DNA from: Solimonas terrae
GTDB lineage: Bacteria > Pseudomonadota > Gammaproteobacteria > Nevskiales > Nevskiaceae
Length of the DNA stretch: 64,000 bases
Reading direction: 5' to 3'
Assembly: GCF_011067135.1 (NCBI RefSeq)
Contig: NZ_JAAMOW010000002.1
Coordinates: forward strand, 248,001-312,000
Numbering within the stretch: position 1 is the stretch's first letter; each line of letters begins with the position of its first letter. The notes beneath the pieces are model-generated. The model was given only the letters and a program-made list of their open reading frames with translations. It was not told where the DNA came from and ran no database searches. Below are positions 36,811-44,351 of this stretch, in pieces. Position numbers and translations under genes: made by a program.

Positions 36811-38691
36811 TCACGCGGCCGCGTCGGCGCCCCTTCGTGACGCGGCAAGCCGGCGCAGCAGTTGTTCGGGACAGCTGCGCCGCTGGCCGACACGGCGGGC
36901 GATGGCAGCCAGCAACAAGCACCATGGCGGCATGGAGCCGCCGCCGGACTCGCCGCCGAACTCGGTGCTGCCATCCGCCGCTGCCGCTTTCGGTGCAATC
37001 GTCGGCAGATCGACATACGAGCCGTTCTGTCCGACTGCGACATTGACCATGCCGAGTGGCGCGTCCGGTGCGGCATCCGGAACATCGCCGCTCGACAGTG
37101 AAATACGAATCGAATGGCCCTTGAGAAAGCGCCAATGCATCGGCCAGATGTGCACCTGCATTGCGTACGCCGTGCCCGGCGTGATCGTCTCGAGGTGATC
37201 GTTGCCGCGGTAGTGGCTGGCCTTGAGCCAGCCGGTGGCGACCTGATTGACGGTTCCGTCCGGCAGGACATCCATGATGCGCGCAACCAGATTGCCGTCG
37301 GTGGCCGAGAAGCTGACGTTCAGATGCACCTCCGTGGCGCCGGCAATGACCGTGTCTTCGGCCAGCGGCAGGCTCGTGAAGGCGAGTCGATAGGGTGCGG
37401 CGTCGGCCAGCGCCTGGTTGACGCCGCCGGGTGCGGTCCCGCTTGCCGGGTCCGAGCCGACATCCAGGGGATTCACCACCCAGGCGAGCTTGCCGCTGTC
37501 CGCGGATGTTTCGGCCGTCAGCGAGCGGTCGGCGGTGAAGTACCAGCGCGTGGTCTTTACCGCCGGTGGCGGCCAGTCCGTGAACTGCTGCCAGCCGCTG
37601 CTGTCGGCGTCATCCGGCATCTCGAAACTGGTGATCTTGCGGCGCGGCAGCGGCGCCGACGGCAGATGCTTGAGCCAGTGGTCGTACCAGGCCAGCTGAT
37701 GGGCAGTCGGCGCGAGCGTGCCGACGGCGCTGCTGCCGTCGTAGGCCGCATGTCCCCAGGGGCCCAGCAGCAGCCAGACATTGTCCTTGCGCGCCATGTA
37801 GTTTTTCGTGGTGCCGTCCTTGTAGCGATCGTTCCAGCCGTCCACGATCAGGGCCGGCACCGTGAACCGGTCCCAGCGCGGCATGACGCTGCGGTCCATC
37901 CAGAACTGGTCGTACAGCGGATGTGCGCTGTAGTCGATCAGCGTGTTGTCGAGATTGCCGATCAGTCCGCCCAGCGGATTGCTGCCGCCGATGCCGGTCA
38001 CGCCGACCGCCAGCGGCTGGTAGAGGATCGACAGATTGCGGATGCCGCCGTGGTAGATCGTCTGCTCATACCAGTCCGCGAACGACGAGTCCGGCACGAT
38101 CGCCTTGAGATGCGGCGGATGGTACGACGCGACCATGTTGGTCGTGTGCCCGCCATAGCTCGCGCCCTGCTGGCCGATGTTGCCGTCCGAAAACGCCTGC
38201 GCCGCAAACCATTCGATCAGATCGTAGTTCGCCTGCGTGGAGATCGGCCCGAACTGATCGACAGTGCCGGGCGAACTGCCGGCGCCGGGCGGATCGCAGA
38301 CGGCGACGTTGTAGCCGTGCTCCGGGAAGAAATCGTATCCGCCCTGCGCCTCGGTGACGACGTTGAGCAGGTGATAGACCTGGTAGTCGATGACGATGCC
38401 GGGAAATCTTCCGTCGACCGCGACCCCTCCGACCGCCGGCCGGAACAGCGTGCAGACGATATAGCTGTCGGCACCGCCCGGCACATGGACGGGCACATGG
38501 ACGTCTGCGGTGCGGGCCACCGAGTCGTAGTCCGCGGGGCGCTGATACGAGAAGAACGGATCGTCCAGCGCCTGTGGTGCCGCGCGGACGGAAGCCGTCA
38601 CCAACAGCAGCGCCGCGCAGCACGGCCATCCCGTTCGGCGCGGCAACCCGGCGCCGAACCTGGCCGGGACAAACCTGGCAAGCGTGGACAT
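36811..38691 (-). CDS. Secreted CocE/NonD-family hydrolase (S15-like)
   Basis: 626 residues. A signal peptide is likely (MSTLARFVPARFGAGLPRR, then CCAALLLVTASVRAAPQ). The alpha/beta domain carries VCDPPGAGSSPGTVDQFGPI, the nucleophile in GQQGASYGGHTTNMVAS (GxSYGG), VPALIVDGWNDRYKDGTTKN and LLLGPWGHAAYDGS, followed by a C-terminal jelly-roll domain (EVHLNVSFSATDGNLVARIM, WRFLKGHSIRISLSSGD). CocE-type enzymes cleave esters or X-Pro bonds. The tail (ESGGGSMPPWCLLLAAIARR) looks like a sorting segment. SD GGGGGGAG supports this start; 38712 is an alternative. It is flanked by two HTH-only LuxR genes. Confidence 0.85.
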   Translation of the reverse strand: MSTLARFVPARFGAGLPRRTGWPCCAALLLVTASVRAAPQALDDPFFSYQRPADYDSVARTADVHVPVHVPGGADSYIVCTLFRPAVGGVAVDGRFPGIVIDYQVYHLLNVVTEAQGGYDFFPEHGYNVAVCDPPGAGSSPGTVDQFGPISTQANYDLIEWFAAQAFSDGNIGQQGASYGGHTTNMVASYHPPHLKAIVPDSSFADWYEQTIYHGGIRNLSILYQPLAVGVTGIGGSNPLGGLIGNLDNTLIDYSAHPLYDQFWMDRSVMPRWDRFTVPALIVDGWNDRYKDGTTKNYMARKDNVWLLLGPWGHAAYDGSSAVGTLAPTAHQLAWYDHWLKHLPSAPLPRRKITSFEMPDDADSSGWQQFTDWPPPAVKTTRWYFTADRSLTAETSADSGKLAWVVNPLDVGSDPASGTAPGGVNQALADAAPYRLAFTSLPLAEDTVIAGATEVHLNVSFSATDGNLVARIMDVLPDGTVNQVATGWLKASHYRGNDHLETITPGTAYAMQVHIWPMHWRFLKGHSIRISLSSGDVPDAAPDAPLGMVNVAVGQNGSYVDLPTIAPKAAAADGSTEFGGESGGGSMPPWCLLLAAIARRVGQRRSCPEQLLRRLAASRRGADAAA

Positions 38692-38806
38692 TGCTTCGCT
38701 CTCCCCCCGCATCGACGCCTCTTTCATGAACTGCGTATCGCGATGCCATCCTGCACCCTGAACCGGCGCGCGGTCGCGGTCCGGACCCGGTCCGAGGATT
38801 GTCCTT

Positions 38807-39070
38807 TCATATCCAGCCGATCCTCGCGGCATAACGGACGAGCGCGACGATGCCCTTGAGTTCGAGTTTCTCGTGGACCTTGCGGCGCAGATGCTCGGCG
38901 GTTCTGGCACTGATGCCCAGCGCTGCGGCAACCTCGTTGGTGGTCAGGCCGCGCACCAGCAGATCGAAGGCCTGCACTTCGCGGCGGGACAGCGAAAGCA
39001 GGCGATCGGTCGAGATCTCGGATGACCGCCTCGCGGTCAGTTGATGCGCTGATAGGCCGTGACGACACAT
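38807..39070 (-). CDS. HTH-only LuxR-family regulator (copy 2), overlapping the thiolase gene
   Basis: 87 residues: MCRHGLSAHQLTARRSSEIS, then the LuxR HTH (LSLSRREVQAFDLLVRGLTT, NEVAAALGISARTAEHLRRK, VHEKLELKGIVALVRYAARI) to the C-terminus. It overlaps the end of the thiolase gene by 34 bp in another frame, so translation is likely coupled. Close to the 36303-36665 protein in sequence and in lacking a sensor domain. The start is the only ATG in frame that keeps the HTH whole; a start inside the HTH is excluded. Confidence 0.8.
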   Translation of the reverse strand: MCRHGLSAHQLTARRSSEISTDRLLSLSRREVQAFDLLVRGLTTNEVAAALGISARTAEHLRRKVHEKLELKGIVALVRYAARIGWI

Positions 39071-40224
39071 GCTCCACCCAGTCCGAGATTGTGTTGCAGC
39101 GCCAGCTGCGCCTTGTCGACCTGACGCGGTCCGGCCTTGCCGCGCAGCTGCTGGACCAGCTCCGTGCATTGCGCGAGGCCGGTCGCGCCCAGCGGATGTC
39201 CCTTCGACAGCAGGCCGCCGGACGGATTGGTGACGATGCTGCCGCCGTAGGTGTTGTCGCCGTCCTCGACGAATTTCTCGGCGCCGCCGACCGGGCACAG
39301 GCCGAGCGATTCGTAGCTGAGCAACTCGTTGTGCGCGAAGCAGTCGTGCAGTTCGACGACATCGAAGTCCGAGGGGCCGACGCCGGCCGCTTCGTAAACC
39401 TGCGTGGCGGCGTTGCGCGCCATGCTGAAGCCGACCAGCTCGCGCATGTCACGCTTCCCGAAAGTCACGTCGGTATCGGTGGTCATTGCCTGCGCGATGA
39501 TCTGCACGTCCGCCGACAGACCGTGCCGGCGCGCATGGCGTTCCGAGCAGAGCACGGCGGCGGCGGCGCCGCAGGTCGGCGGACAGGCCATCAGACGCGT
39601 CATCACGCCCGGCCACATGATCGGCGAATTCATCACGTCGTCTTCGCTGACGACCTTGCGGAACAGCGCCATCGGATTGTGCTCGGCGTGACGGCTGGCC
39701 TTCGCGCGGATCTTGGCGAAGGTTTCCAGACGCGTGCCGTATTCCTGCATGTGCGCGAGCCCCGCGCCGCCGAAGTAGCGCAGTGCCAGCGGAATCTCCG
39801 GCTGACCGACCAGCTCGTTGGCGAGCGTGTCGAACGGGTCGAAGGGACTCGGCCGATCGGTGAACTGGCTGGCCAGCGCGCCGGGCTGCATCTGCTCGAA
39901 ACCCAGGGCCAGCACGCAATCGACCGCGCCGCTGGCGATGGCCTGGCGGGCCAGGAACAACGCCGAGGAGCCGGTCGAGCAATTGTTGTTGACGTTGACG
40001 ACCGGAATGCCGGACATGCCCACTTCATAGAGCGCGCGCTGTCCACAGGTGGAGTCGCCGTAGACGTAGCCGACATAGGCCTGCTGAATCTGCGGGTAGT
40101 CGACACCGGCGTCCTGCAAGGCCAGCCGGGTCGCGGTCGCCCCCATCGCGAAATAGCTTTCCGAGGCGCCCGGCTTGAGGAAGGGGATCATTCCGACGCC
40201 GGCGACACAGACTTTCTGTTGCAT
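39037..40224 (-). CDS. Thiolase family protein (SCP2/lipid-transfer type)
   Basis: 395 residues. The nucleophilic Cys lies in VVNVNNNCSTGSSALFLARQ (near residue 81), with VELHDCFAHNELLSYESLGL and LLSKGHPLGATGLAQCTELV at the C-terminus as in SCPx-type thiolases. It would cleave a 3-ketoacyl-CoA, often a branched or steroid side chain, to release propionyl- or acetyl-CoA. The DUF35 partner found with Ltp2-type aldolases is absent here. It is the downstream gene of the minus-strand run beginning at 44177, and ends inside the LuxR gene. 38 bp separates it from the racemase gene. Confidence 0.92.
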   Translation of the reverse strand: MQQKVCVAGVGMIPFLKPGASESYFAMGATATRLALQDAGVDYPQIQQAYVGYVYGDSTCGQRALYEVGMSGIPVVNVNNNCSTGSSALFLARQAIASGAVDCVLALGFEQMQPGALASQFTDRPSPFDPFDTLANELVGQPEIPLALRYFGGAGLAHMQEYGTRLETFAKIRAKASRHAEHNPMALFRKVVSEDDVMNSPIMWPGVMTRLMACPPTCGAAAAVLCSERHARRHGLSADVQIIAQAMTTDTDVTFGKRDMRELVGFSMARNAATQVYEAAGVGPSDFDVVELHDCFAHNELLSYESLGLCPVGGAEKFVEDGDNTYGGSIVTNPSGGLLSKGHPLGATGLAQCTELVQQLRGKAGPRQVDKAQLALQHNLGLGGACVVTAYQRIN

Positions 40225-40262
40225 GAGATGACTCCGTCAGAGGTGAAAGACAGGGGCGGTGC

Positions 40263-41303
40263 TCAGTGCGCGCTTTCGCGCAGTGGCAGGAATGTCGGTG
40301 CGCTGCGCGCCTGCAGGCTGCCGTCGTCTGCGGTGCTGTAGAGATCGCGCGCGCGGTTGTGGGGATGCTGCGCCGCTTCGGCGATGCCGAGCACCGGCGC
40401 AAAGCACACGTCGCTGCCTTCCAGCAGCTCGCACCAGTGCGCGCGCGGCTGGCTGCGGAAGCGTTCGGCGAAGCGCGCCTTCAGCTGTGGCCACGCGCTC
40501 CGGTCGTATTGGCCGGCCGGGTCGACGTCGTTCAGCGACAGCTTCTGCAGCAGCAGCGCGTAGAACTGCGGTTCCAGTGCGCCGATCGTGATGTGACCGC
40601 CATCGGCACAGCTGTAGACATCGTAGAACGGCGAGTCGTGGAACGGGCTCGGCTGCGGTCCGTCGAGTTGGCCGCTGGCGCGGATGCCGAGCGCCAGCGA
40701 CCCGAGCATCGCCACCACATCGATGATGGCGCCGTCGACCACGCGACCGCAGCCGCTCGCGCGTGCGGCCAGCAGGGCGCTGACCATGCCGAAGGCCAGA
40801 CCCAGCGCACCGCAGCCGTCGCCCATGACCGTCGGTGCCGAAATCGGCGCCTGTCCACGATGTGCGGACAGCGACAGCACGCCGGTCAGCGCCACGTAGT
40901 TCAGATCGTGACCGGCCGCGGATGCCAGCGGCCCGTGCTGGCCCCAGCCGGTCATGCGGCCATAGACCAGCTTCGGGTTGCGTGTCGCGCAATCGGCCGG
41001 ACCCAGGCCGAGGCGTTCCATCACGCCCGGCCGGTTGCCTTCGATCAGCGCGTCGGCGCCGGCGATCAGATCCATCGCTTCGGCGACTGCCGCCGCCTGC
41101 TTGAGGTCGAGCGCAAGGGTCTGCTTGCCGCGCTGCAGGGGATTGGCCTCCGCAATGCCCAGCTGTTGCTGCACCGCGCCGATTTGCGGCCGCGTGACGA
41201 CGATCAGCTCGGCGCCCATGTCGGCCAGCATGCGTCCGGTCAGCGGACCGGGGCCGAGGCTTTCGAACTCGATGACCCGCAGACCTGACAGCGGTGGTGT
41301 CAC
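40263..41303 (-). CDS. Alpha-methylacyl-CoA racemase-like CaiB/BaiF protein
   Basis: 346 residues from a GTG start (VTPPLSGLRVIEFESLGPGP) that overlaps the stop of the upstream acyl-CoA dehydrogenase in GTGA. AMACR-type family III features: LGPGPLTGRMLADMGAELIV, LKQAAAVAEAMDLIAGADAL, IEGNRPGVMERLGLGPADC, LVYGRMTGWGQHGPLASAAG, HDLNYVALTGVLSLSAHRGQ. The His/Asp pair used in 2-methylacyl-CoA racemases falls in this last segment and in the AGHDLNY region. It would invert C2 methyl stereochemistry so that a branched chain can be dehydrogenated. Product of the next steps would go to the adjacent ACAD and thiolase. Confidence 0.88.
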   Translation of the reverse strand: MTPPLSGLRVIEFESLGPGPLTGRMLADMGAELIVVTRPQIGAVQQQLGIAEANPLQRGKQTLALDLKQAAAVAEAMDLIAGADALIEGNRPGVMERLGLGPADCATRNPKLVYGRMTGWGQHGPLASAAGHDLNYVALTGVLSLSAHRGQAPISAPTVMGDGCGALGLAFGMVSALLAARASGCGRVVDGAIIDVVAMLGSLALGIRASGQLDGPQPSPFHDSPFYDVYSCADGGHITIGALEPQFYALLLQKLSLNDVDPAGQYDRSAWPQLKARFAERFRSQPRAHWCELLEGSDVCFAPVLGIAEAAQHPHNRARDLYSTADDGSLQARSAPTFLPLRESAH

Positions 41304-42451
41304 GAGAACAGGGTCCTCGCGATCAGGTCCTTCATGATCTCGGTCGTGCCACCGTAGATGCGCTGTACCCGTGCGTCCGCGTACAGCCGCGCGATCGGAT
41401 ATTCGATCATGTAGCCGTAGCCGCCGAACATCTGCAGGCACTCGTCGACGACCTTGCACTGCTGCTCGGAGCACCACCACTTGGCCATGTAGGCAGCGTC
41501 GTCATCGAAGTTGCCGTCGACCAGGCGCTGGATGCAGTCGTTGACGAAGCAGCGCGCGACATGCGCCTGCGTCGCGCACTCGGCGAGCTTGAAACGCGTG
41601 TTCTGGAAATCGGCGATCGACTGGCCGAAAGCCTTGCGTGCGCGCGCGTAGTCGACGGTGATCGCGACCGCGCGTTCCATGATCGCGACCGCCGGCACCG
41701 CCAGCATCAGGCGCTCGTACGGCAACTGGCTCATCAGCTGCACGAAGCCGTGGCCTTCCTCGCCGCCGATCAGATGTGCGGCCGGCACGCGCACACCGTC
41801 GAACGAAAGCTCGGCGGTATCGGAAGCGTGCTGGCCGAGCTTCTCGAGACGACGGCCGACGCGGAAGCCCTGGAGGTTTTCGGTTTCCAGCACGATCAGC
41901 GACACGCCGCGGCTGCCCGCGGCACCGGTGCGTACCGCGACCACCAGCAGGCTCGCGGTGTAGCCGTTGGTGATGAAGGTCTTGGCGCCGTCGATGATGT
42001 AGTCGTCACCGTCACGCCGGGCGCTGGTGCGCAGCGCCTTCAGGTCCGAGCCGCAACCGGGTTCGGTGAGGGCGATGCCGGCCAGCATCTCGCCGCTGAC
42101 CAGCTTCGGCAACCAGCGCTGCTTCTGCGCTTCGGTGCCGTAGTCGAGGATGTAGTGCGTGGCGATCGAATGCACGGCGGTATTCGCCGGAATCTCGGCG
42201 CGCGCAAGCTCGTCCTGCACCATCAGCTGGTACGACAGCGGTGCGCCGGCGCCGCCGTAGCGCTCGTCGAGTTCCGGCAGCAGGAAACCCATTTCCCCGA
42301 ACGGTCGCCAGACCTCGCGCGGGATGTAGCCCTGTCGGCGCCAGCCCTCGAGATGCGGCGACAGCTCGCGGGCGATGTAACGACGGACCTGCTCGCGGAA
42401 CGACTCGATCTCCGCGTTCATCCACTGATGCTGATACGGTGCGGGCAACAT
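41300..42451 (-). CDS. Acyl-CoA dehydrogenase (LCAD/IVD type)
   Basis: 383 residues. Complete ACAD: IESFREQVRRYIARELSPHL, LLPELDERYGGAGAPLSYQL, GIALTEPGCGSDLKALRTSA, AKTFITNGYTASLLVVAVRT and LGQHASDTAELSFDGVRVPA. The C-terminus is IYGGTTEIMKDLIARTLFS, with the LCAD/IVD-type GGT instead of EGT, and the catalytic Glu is expected in QLPYERLMLAVPAVAIMER. Start MLPAPYQHQWMNAEIESF is two bases after the SDR stop; the ATG at 42421 is an alternative. It overlaps the racemase start. It would oxidise a 2-methyl or long acyl-CoA. Confidence 0.94.
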   Translation of the reverse strand: MLPAPYQHQWMNAEIESFREQVRRYIARELSPHLEGWRRQGYIPREVWRPFGEMGFLLPELDERYGGAGAPLSYQLMVQDELARAEIPANTAVHSIATHYILDYGTEAQKQRWLPKLVSGEMLAGIALTEPGCGSDLKALRTSARRDGDDYIIDGAKTFITNGYTASLLVVAVRTGAAGSRGVSLIVLETENLQGFRVGRRLEKLGQHASDTAELSFDGVRVPAAHLIGGEEGHGFVQLMSQLPYERLMLAVPAVAIMERAVAITVDYARARKAFGQSIADFQNTRFKLAECATQAHVARCFVNDCIQRLVDGNFDDDAAYMAKWWCSEQQCKVVDECLQMFGGYGYMIEYPIARLYADARVQRIYGGTTEIMKDLIARTLFS

Positions 42452-42453
42452 GC

Positions 42454-43287
42454 TCAGATGCCGGTCAGGCCGCCGCTGCACATCAGGGTCTGGCCGCTGA
42501 CGTAGTCGGATTCCGGCGTGCAGAACAGATAGACCGAGCCGGCCGCTTCGTCGGTGGTGCCGGCGCGGCCGAGCGGAATGCTCTTCTCGAGCACCTGCAG
42601 CAGTTCCTTGCTGACGCCGATCCTGATCTCGCGGCCTTCGATGTTTGCCGTCGCGCCGGCGCCGGCGCTGGCCGCCGTCAGACGCGTCTCGATGAAGCCG
42701 AACGCCACGCAGTTGACCGTGGTGTTGAGGCGGCCCCATTCCTTGGCCAGTGTCATCGTCATGCCGATGATGCCGGCCTTGCCCGCAGAGTAGTTGGTCT
42801 GGCCGGGATTGCCGAACATGCCGGCCACCGACGAGATGTTGACGACCTTGCGCACGACGCGCTGGCCGGCGTCGGTCTCTGCCTTCACCAGCTTGCGAAT
42901 CACCGGCTGCGCGGCGCGCAGGATGCGGAAGGGTGCGGTCAGATGGCAGTCCATCATCGCGTACCACTGTTCGTCCGACATCTTCTGGATGACGTTGTCC
43001 CAGGTGTAGCCGGCATTGTTGATGAGAATGTCCAGGCCCTGGTACTGCTGTACCGCAGTGCCGATGAAACGGTCGGCGAAGTCGGGAGCGGTGACGCTGC
43101 CGATGCAGGCGACGGCGTCGCCGCCCATTGCCTTGATCTCGGCGACCACTTCGTTGGCCGGCCCGGCATCGAGATCGTTGACGACGATGCGCGCACCTTC
43201 GGCGGCGAGCTTGAGCGCGGTGGCGCGGCCGATGCCGCGGCCCGAGCCGGTGATCAGGGCAATCTTTCCATCCAGTCTTGCTTTCAC
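42454..43287 (-). CDS. SDR-family dehydrogenase (FabG/HSD17B4-like)
   Basis: 277 residues. ALITGSGRGIGRATALKLAA at the cofactor site, VNDLDAGPANEVVAEIKAMG, ILINNAGYTWDNVIQKMSDE, catalytic VVNISSVAGMFGNPGQTN followed by YSAGKAGIIGMTMTLAKEWG. It ends SGQTLMCSGGLTGI. It resembles the 3-hydroxyacyl-CoA dehydrogenase part of peroxisomal-type multifunctional enzymes, so it probably oxidises the 3-hydroxyacyl-CoA made by the neighbouring MaoC hydratase. It sits between the MaoC pair and the ACAD in a tightly packed minus-strand operon. Confidence 0.92.
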   Translation of the reverse strand: MKARLDGKIALITGSGRGIGRATALKLAAEGARIVVNDLDAGPANEVVAEIKAMGGDAVACIGSVTAPDFADRFIGTAVQQYQGLDILINNAGYTWDNVIQKMSDEQWYAMMDCHLTAPFRILRAAQPVIRKLVKAETDAGQRVVRKVVNISSVAGMFGNPGQTNYSAGKAGIIGMTMTLAKEWGRLNTTVNCVAFGFIETRLTAASAGAGATANIEGREIRIGVSKELLQVLEKSIPLGRAGTTDEAAGSVYLFCTPESDYVSGQTLMCSGGLTGI

Positions 43288-43305
43288 TTGCGACGGTTCC
43301 TTGGT

Positions 43306-43728
43306 CTACGAATTCGGTAGTGCGACGATGGCTTCGCCGGCGATCTTGGTTTCACCGTACTGATTGACGCTGCGCAGCAGCAGCTTCACGCGCGGCTCGC
43401 CGTCGACGGTCAGGGTCTCCGTCACCTGCGCGCTGCAGGTGATCGCGTTGCCGAGGTGGGTGATGCCCTGGAAACGTGCAGTGAACTGGCGCAATTGCGC
43501 CTGCGGCTGCCACTGCGTGAGCAGTCGGCCGAGCCAGGCCATGACCAGCATGCCCTGCGAGAACACGTCCGGCATGCCGGCGGCGCGGGCAAAGTCGAGG
43601 TCGATATGGATCGGGTTGTGATCGCCGGAAGCACCGGCGAACAGGGCCAGCGTCCGGCGATCGACCGGCGGCAGCTTGAGTGCCGGCAATTCGGTGCCGG
43701 CGGCAATCGGTGTGACAGAAGTCATCAC
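43306..43728 (-). CDS. MaoC-family hydratase, single hot-dog domain
   Basis: 140 residues, one hot-dog fold. The catalytic motif is DHNPIHIDLDFARAAGMPDV (Asp and His of hydratase 2), after LFAGASG. The second-half strand is ITHLGNAITCSAQVTETL. Hydratases of this fold hydrate trans-2-enoyl-CoA to the (R)-3-hydroxyacyl-CoA. It lies 8 bp after a second hot-dog gene, and together the two likely form one heterodimer, as ChsH1/ChsH2-type enzymes do. Two Met codons lie at the start (43728, 43725). Confidence 0.9.
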   Translation of the reverse strand: MMTSVTPIAAGTELPALKLPPVDRRTLALFAGASGDHNPIHIDLDFARAAGMPDVFSQGMLVMAWLGRLLTQWQPQAQLRQFTARFQGITHLGNAITCSAQVTETLTVDGEPRVKLLLRSVNQYGETKIAGEAIVALPNS

Positions 43729-43736
43729 GGGCGTCC

Positions 43737-44177
43737 TCAGTGGCGAATGACGAGCACGGCGCGCAGCTCGGCGACCAGCTCGTCGCGCTGATTGGTGGCG
43801 CGCGACTGCTTGACGACGAACTCCAGGGCGCCGCCCTTCTTGTCGTAGATGTCGGTGATCGTCGAACGCACCGTGATGCAGTCGCCGGCGTACGCCATGC
43901 GGTGATAGGTGAATTCCTGTTCGCCGTGCAGCAGCTTGCGCAGATCGAGCTTCAGCAGCTGCATCAGCTTCTCCAGCCCGCCGCTGTCCAGTTCGGCGCC
44001 GAACAGGAAGGTTGGCGGCACCGGCAGATCCGGATGTCCGGCGGCACGCGCTGCGGCCTCGTCGAAGTAGATGGCGTCGGTTTCGCCGATCGCCTTGGCG
44101 AAGAACTTCAGGCGGCCGCGTTCCATGAGCATGGTCGACGCCGTCAGTTCGTGGTTCACCAGACTGCGGTCAATCAT
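43737..44177 (-). CDS. MaoC-like N-terminal (FAS1-type) hot-dog dehydratase domain protein
   Basis: 146 residues, the FAS1-like dehydratase (MaoC_dehydrat_N) half: LMERGRLKFFAKAIGETDAI, YFDEAAARAAGHPDLPVPPT, FLFGAELDSGGLEKLMQLLK, and LLHGEQEFTYHRMAYAGDCI. It lacks the DHNPIH motif, so it is probably the structural partner of the hot-dog protein encoded 8 bp downstream. It is the first gene of the minus-strand operon 44177 to 38807; a hairpin lies upstream at 44234-44252. Confidence 0.87.
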   Translation of the reverse strand: MIDRSLVNHELTASTMLMERGRLKFFAKAIGETDAIYFDEAAARAAGHPDLPVPPTFLFGAELDSGGLEKLMQLLKLDLRKLLHGEQEFTYHRMAYAGDCITVRSTITDIYDKKGGALEFVVKQSRATNQRDELVAELRAVLVIRH

Positions 44178-44233
44178 CGTGTGTCACTCCGTCATCAGAG
44201 CGGCAACACTAAGGCGATCGTCACTCCGGAAGT

Positions 44234-44252
44234 CCCTCCCAAGATGGGAGGG
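44234..44252. repeat. Perfect hairpin upstream of the MaoC operon
   Basis: CCCTCCCAAGATGGGAGGG: 8-bp arms around AGA, between the MalT-like gene end (44352) and the MaoC operon start (44177), both on the minus strand. It could end the MalT-like transcript, although no T-tract follows. A related, imperfect CCCCCCAACTTGGAGAGGGG lies at about 47214-47235 on the other side of the MalT-like gene. The pair may be a small repeat family. Confidence 0.45.
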
Positions 44253-44351
44253 AAAGGCGGCGGGGACCGCTTCGCCAATACGGGAAACAAGCAGGCTCGG
44301 CGGCGAACCGCCCCGGTGCACGCCGCAGGCGCTGCCGGCCTCGGCTGCCGG

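Noticed and set aside
39037-40224. Ltp2-type steroid aldolase with DUF35 partner
   Set aside because: No DUF35 protein is encoded next to it, so an aldolase role is not supported; called a thiolase.
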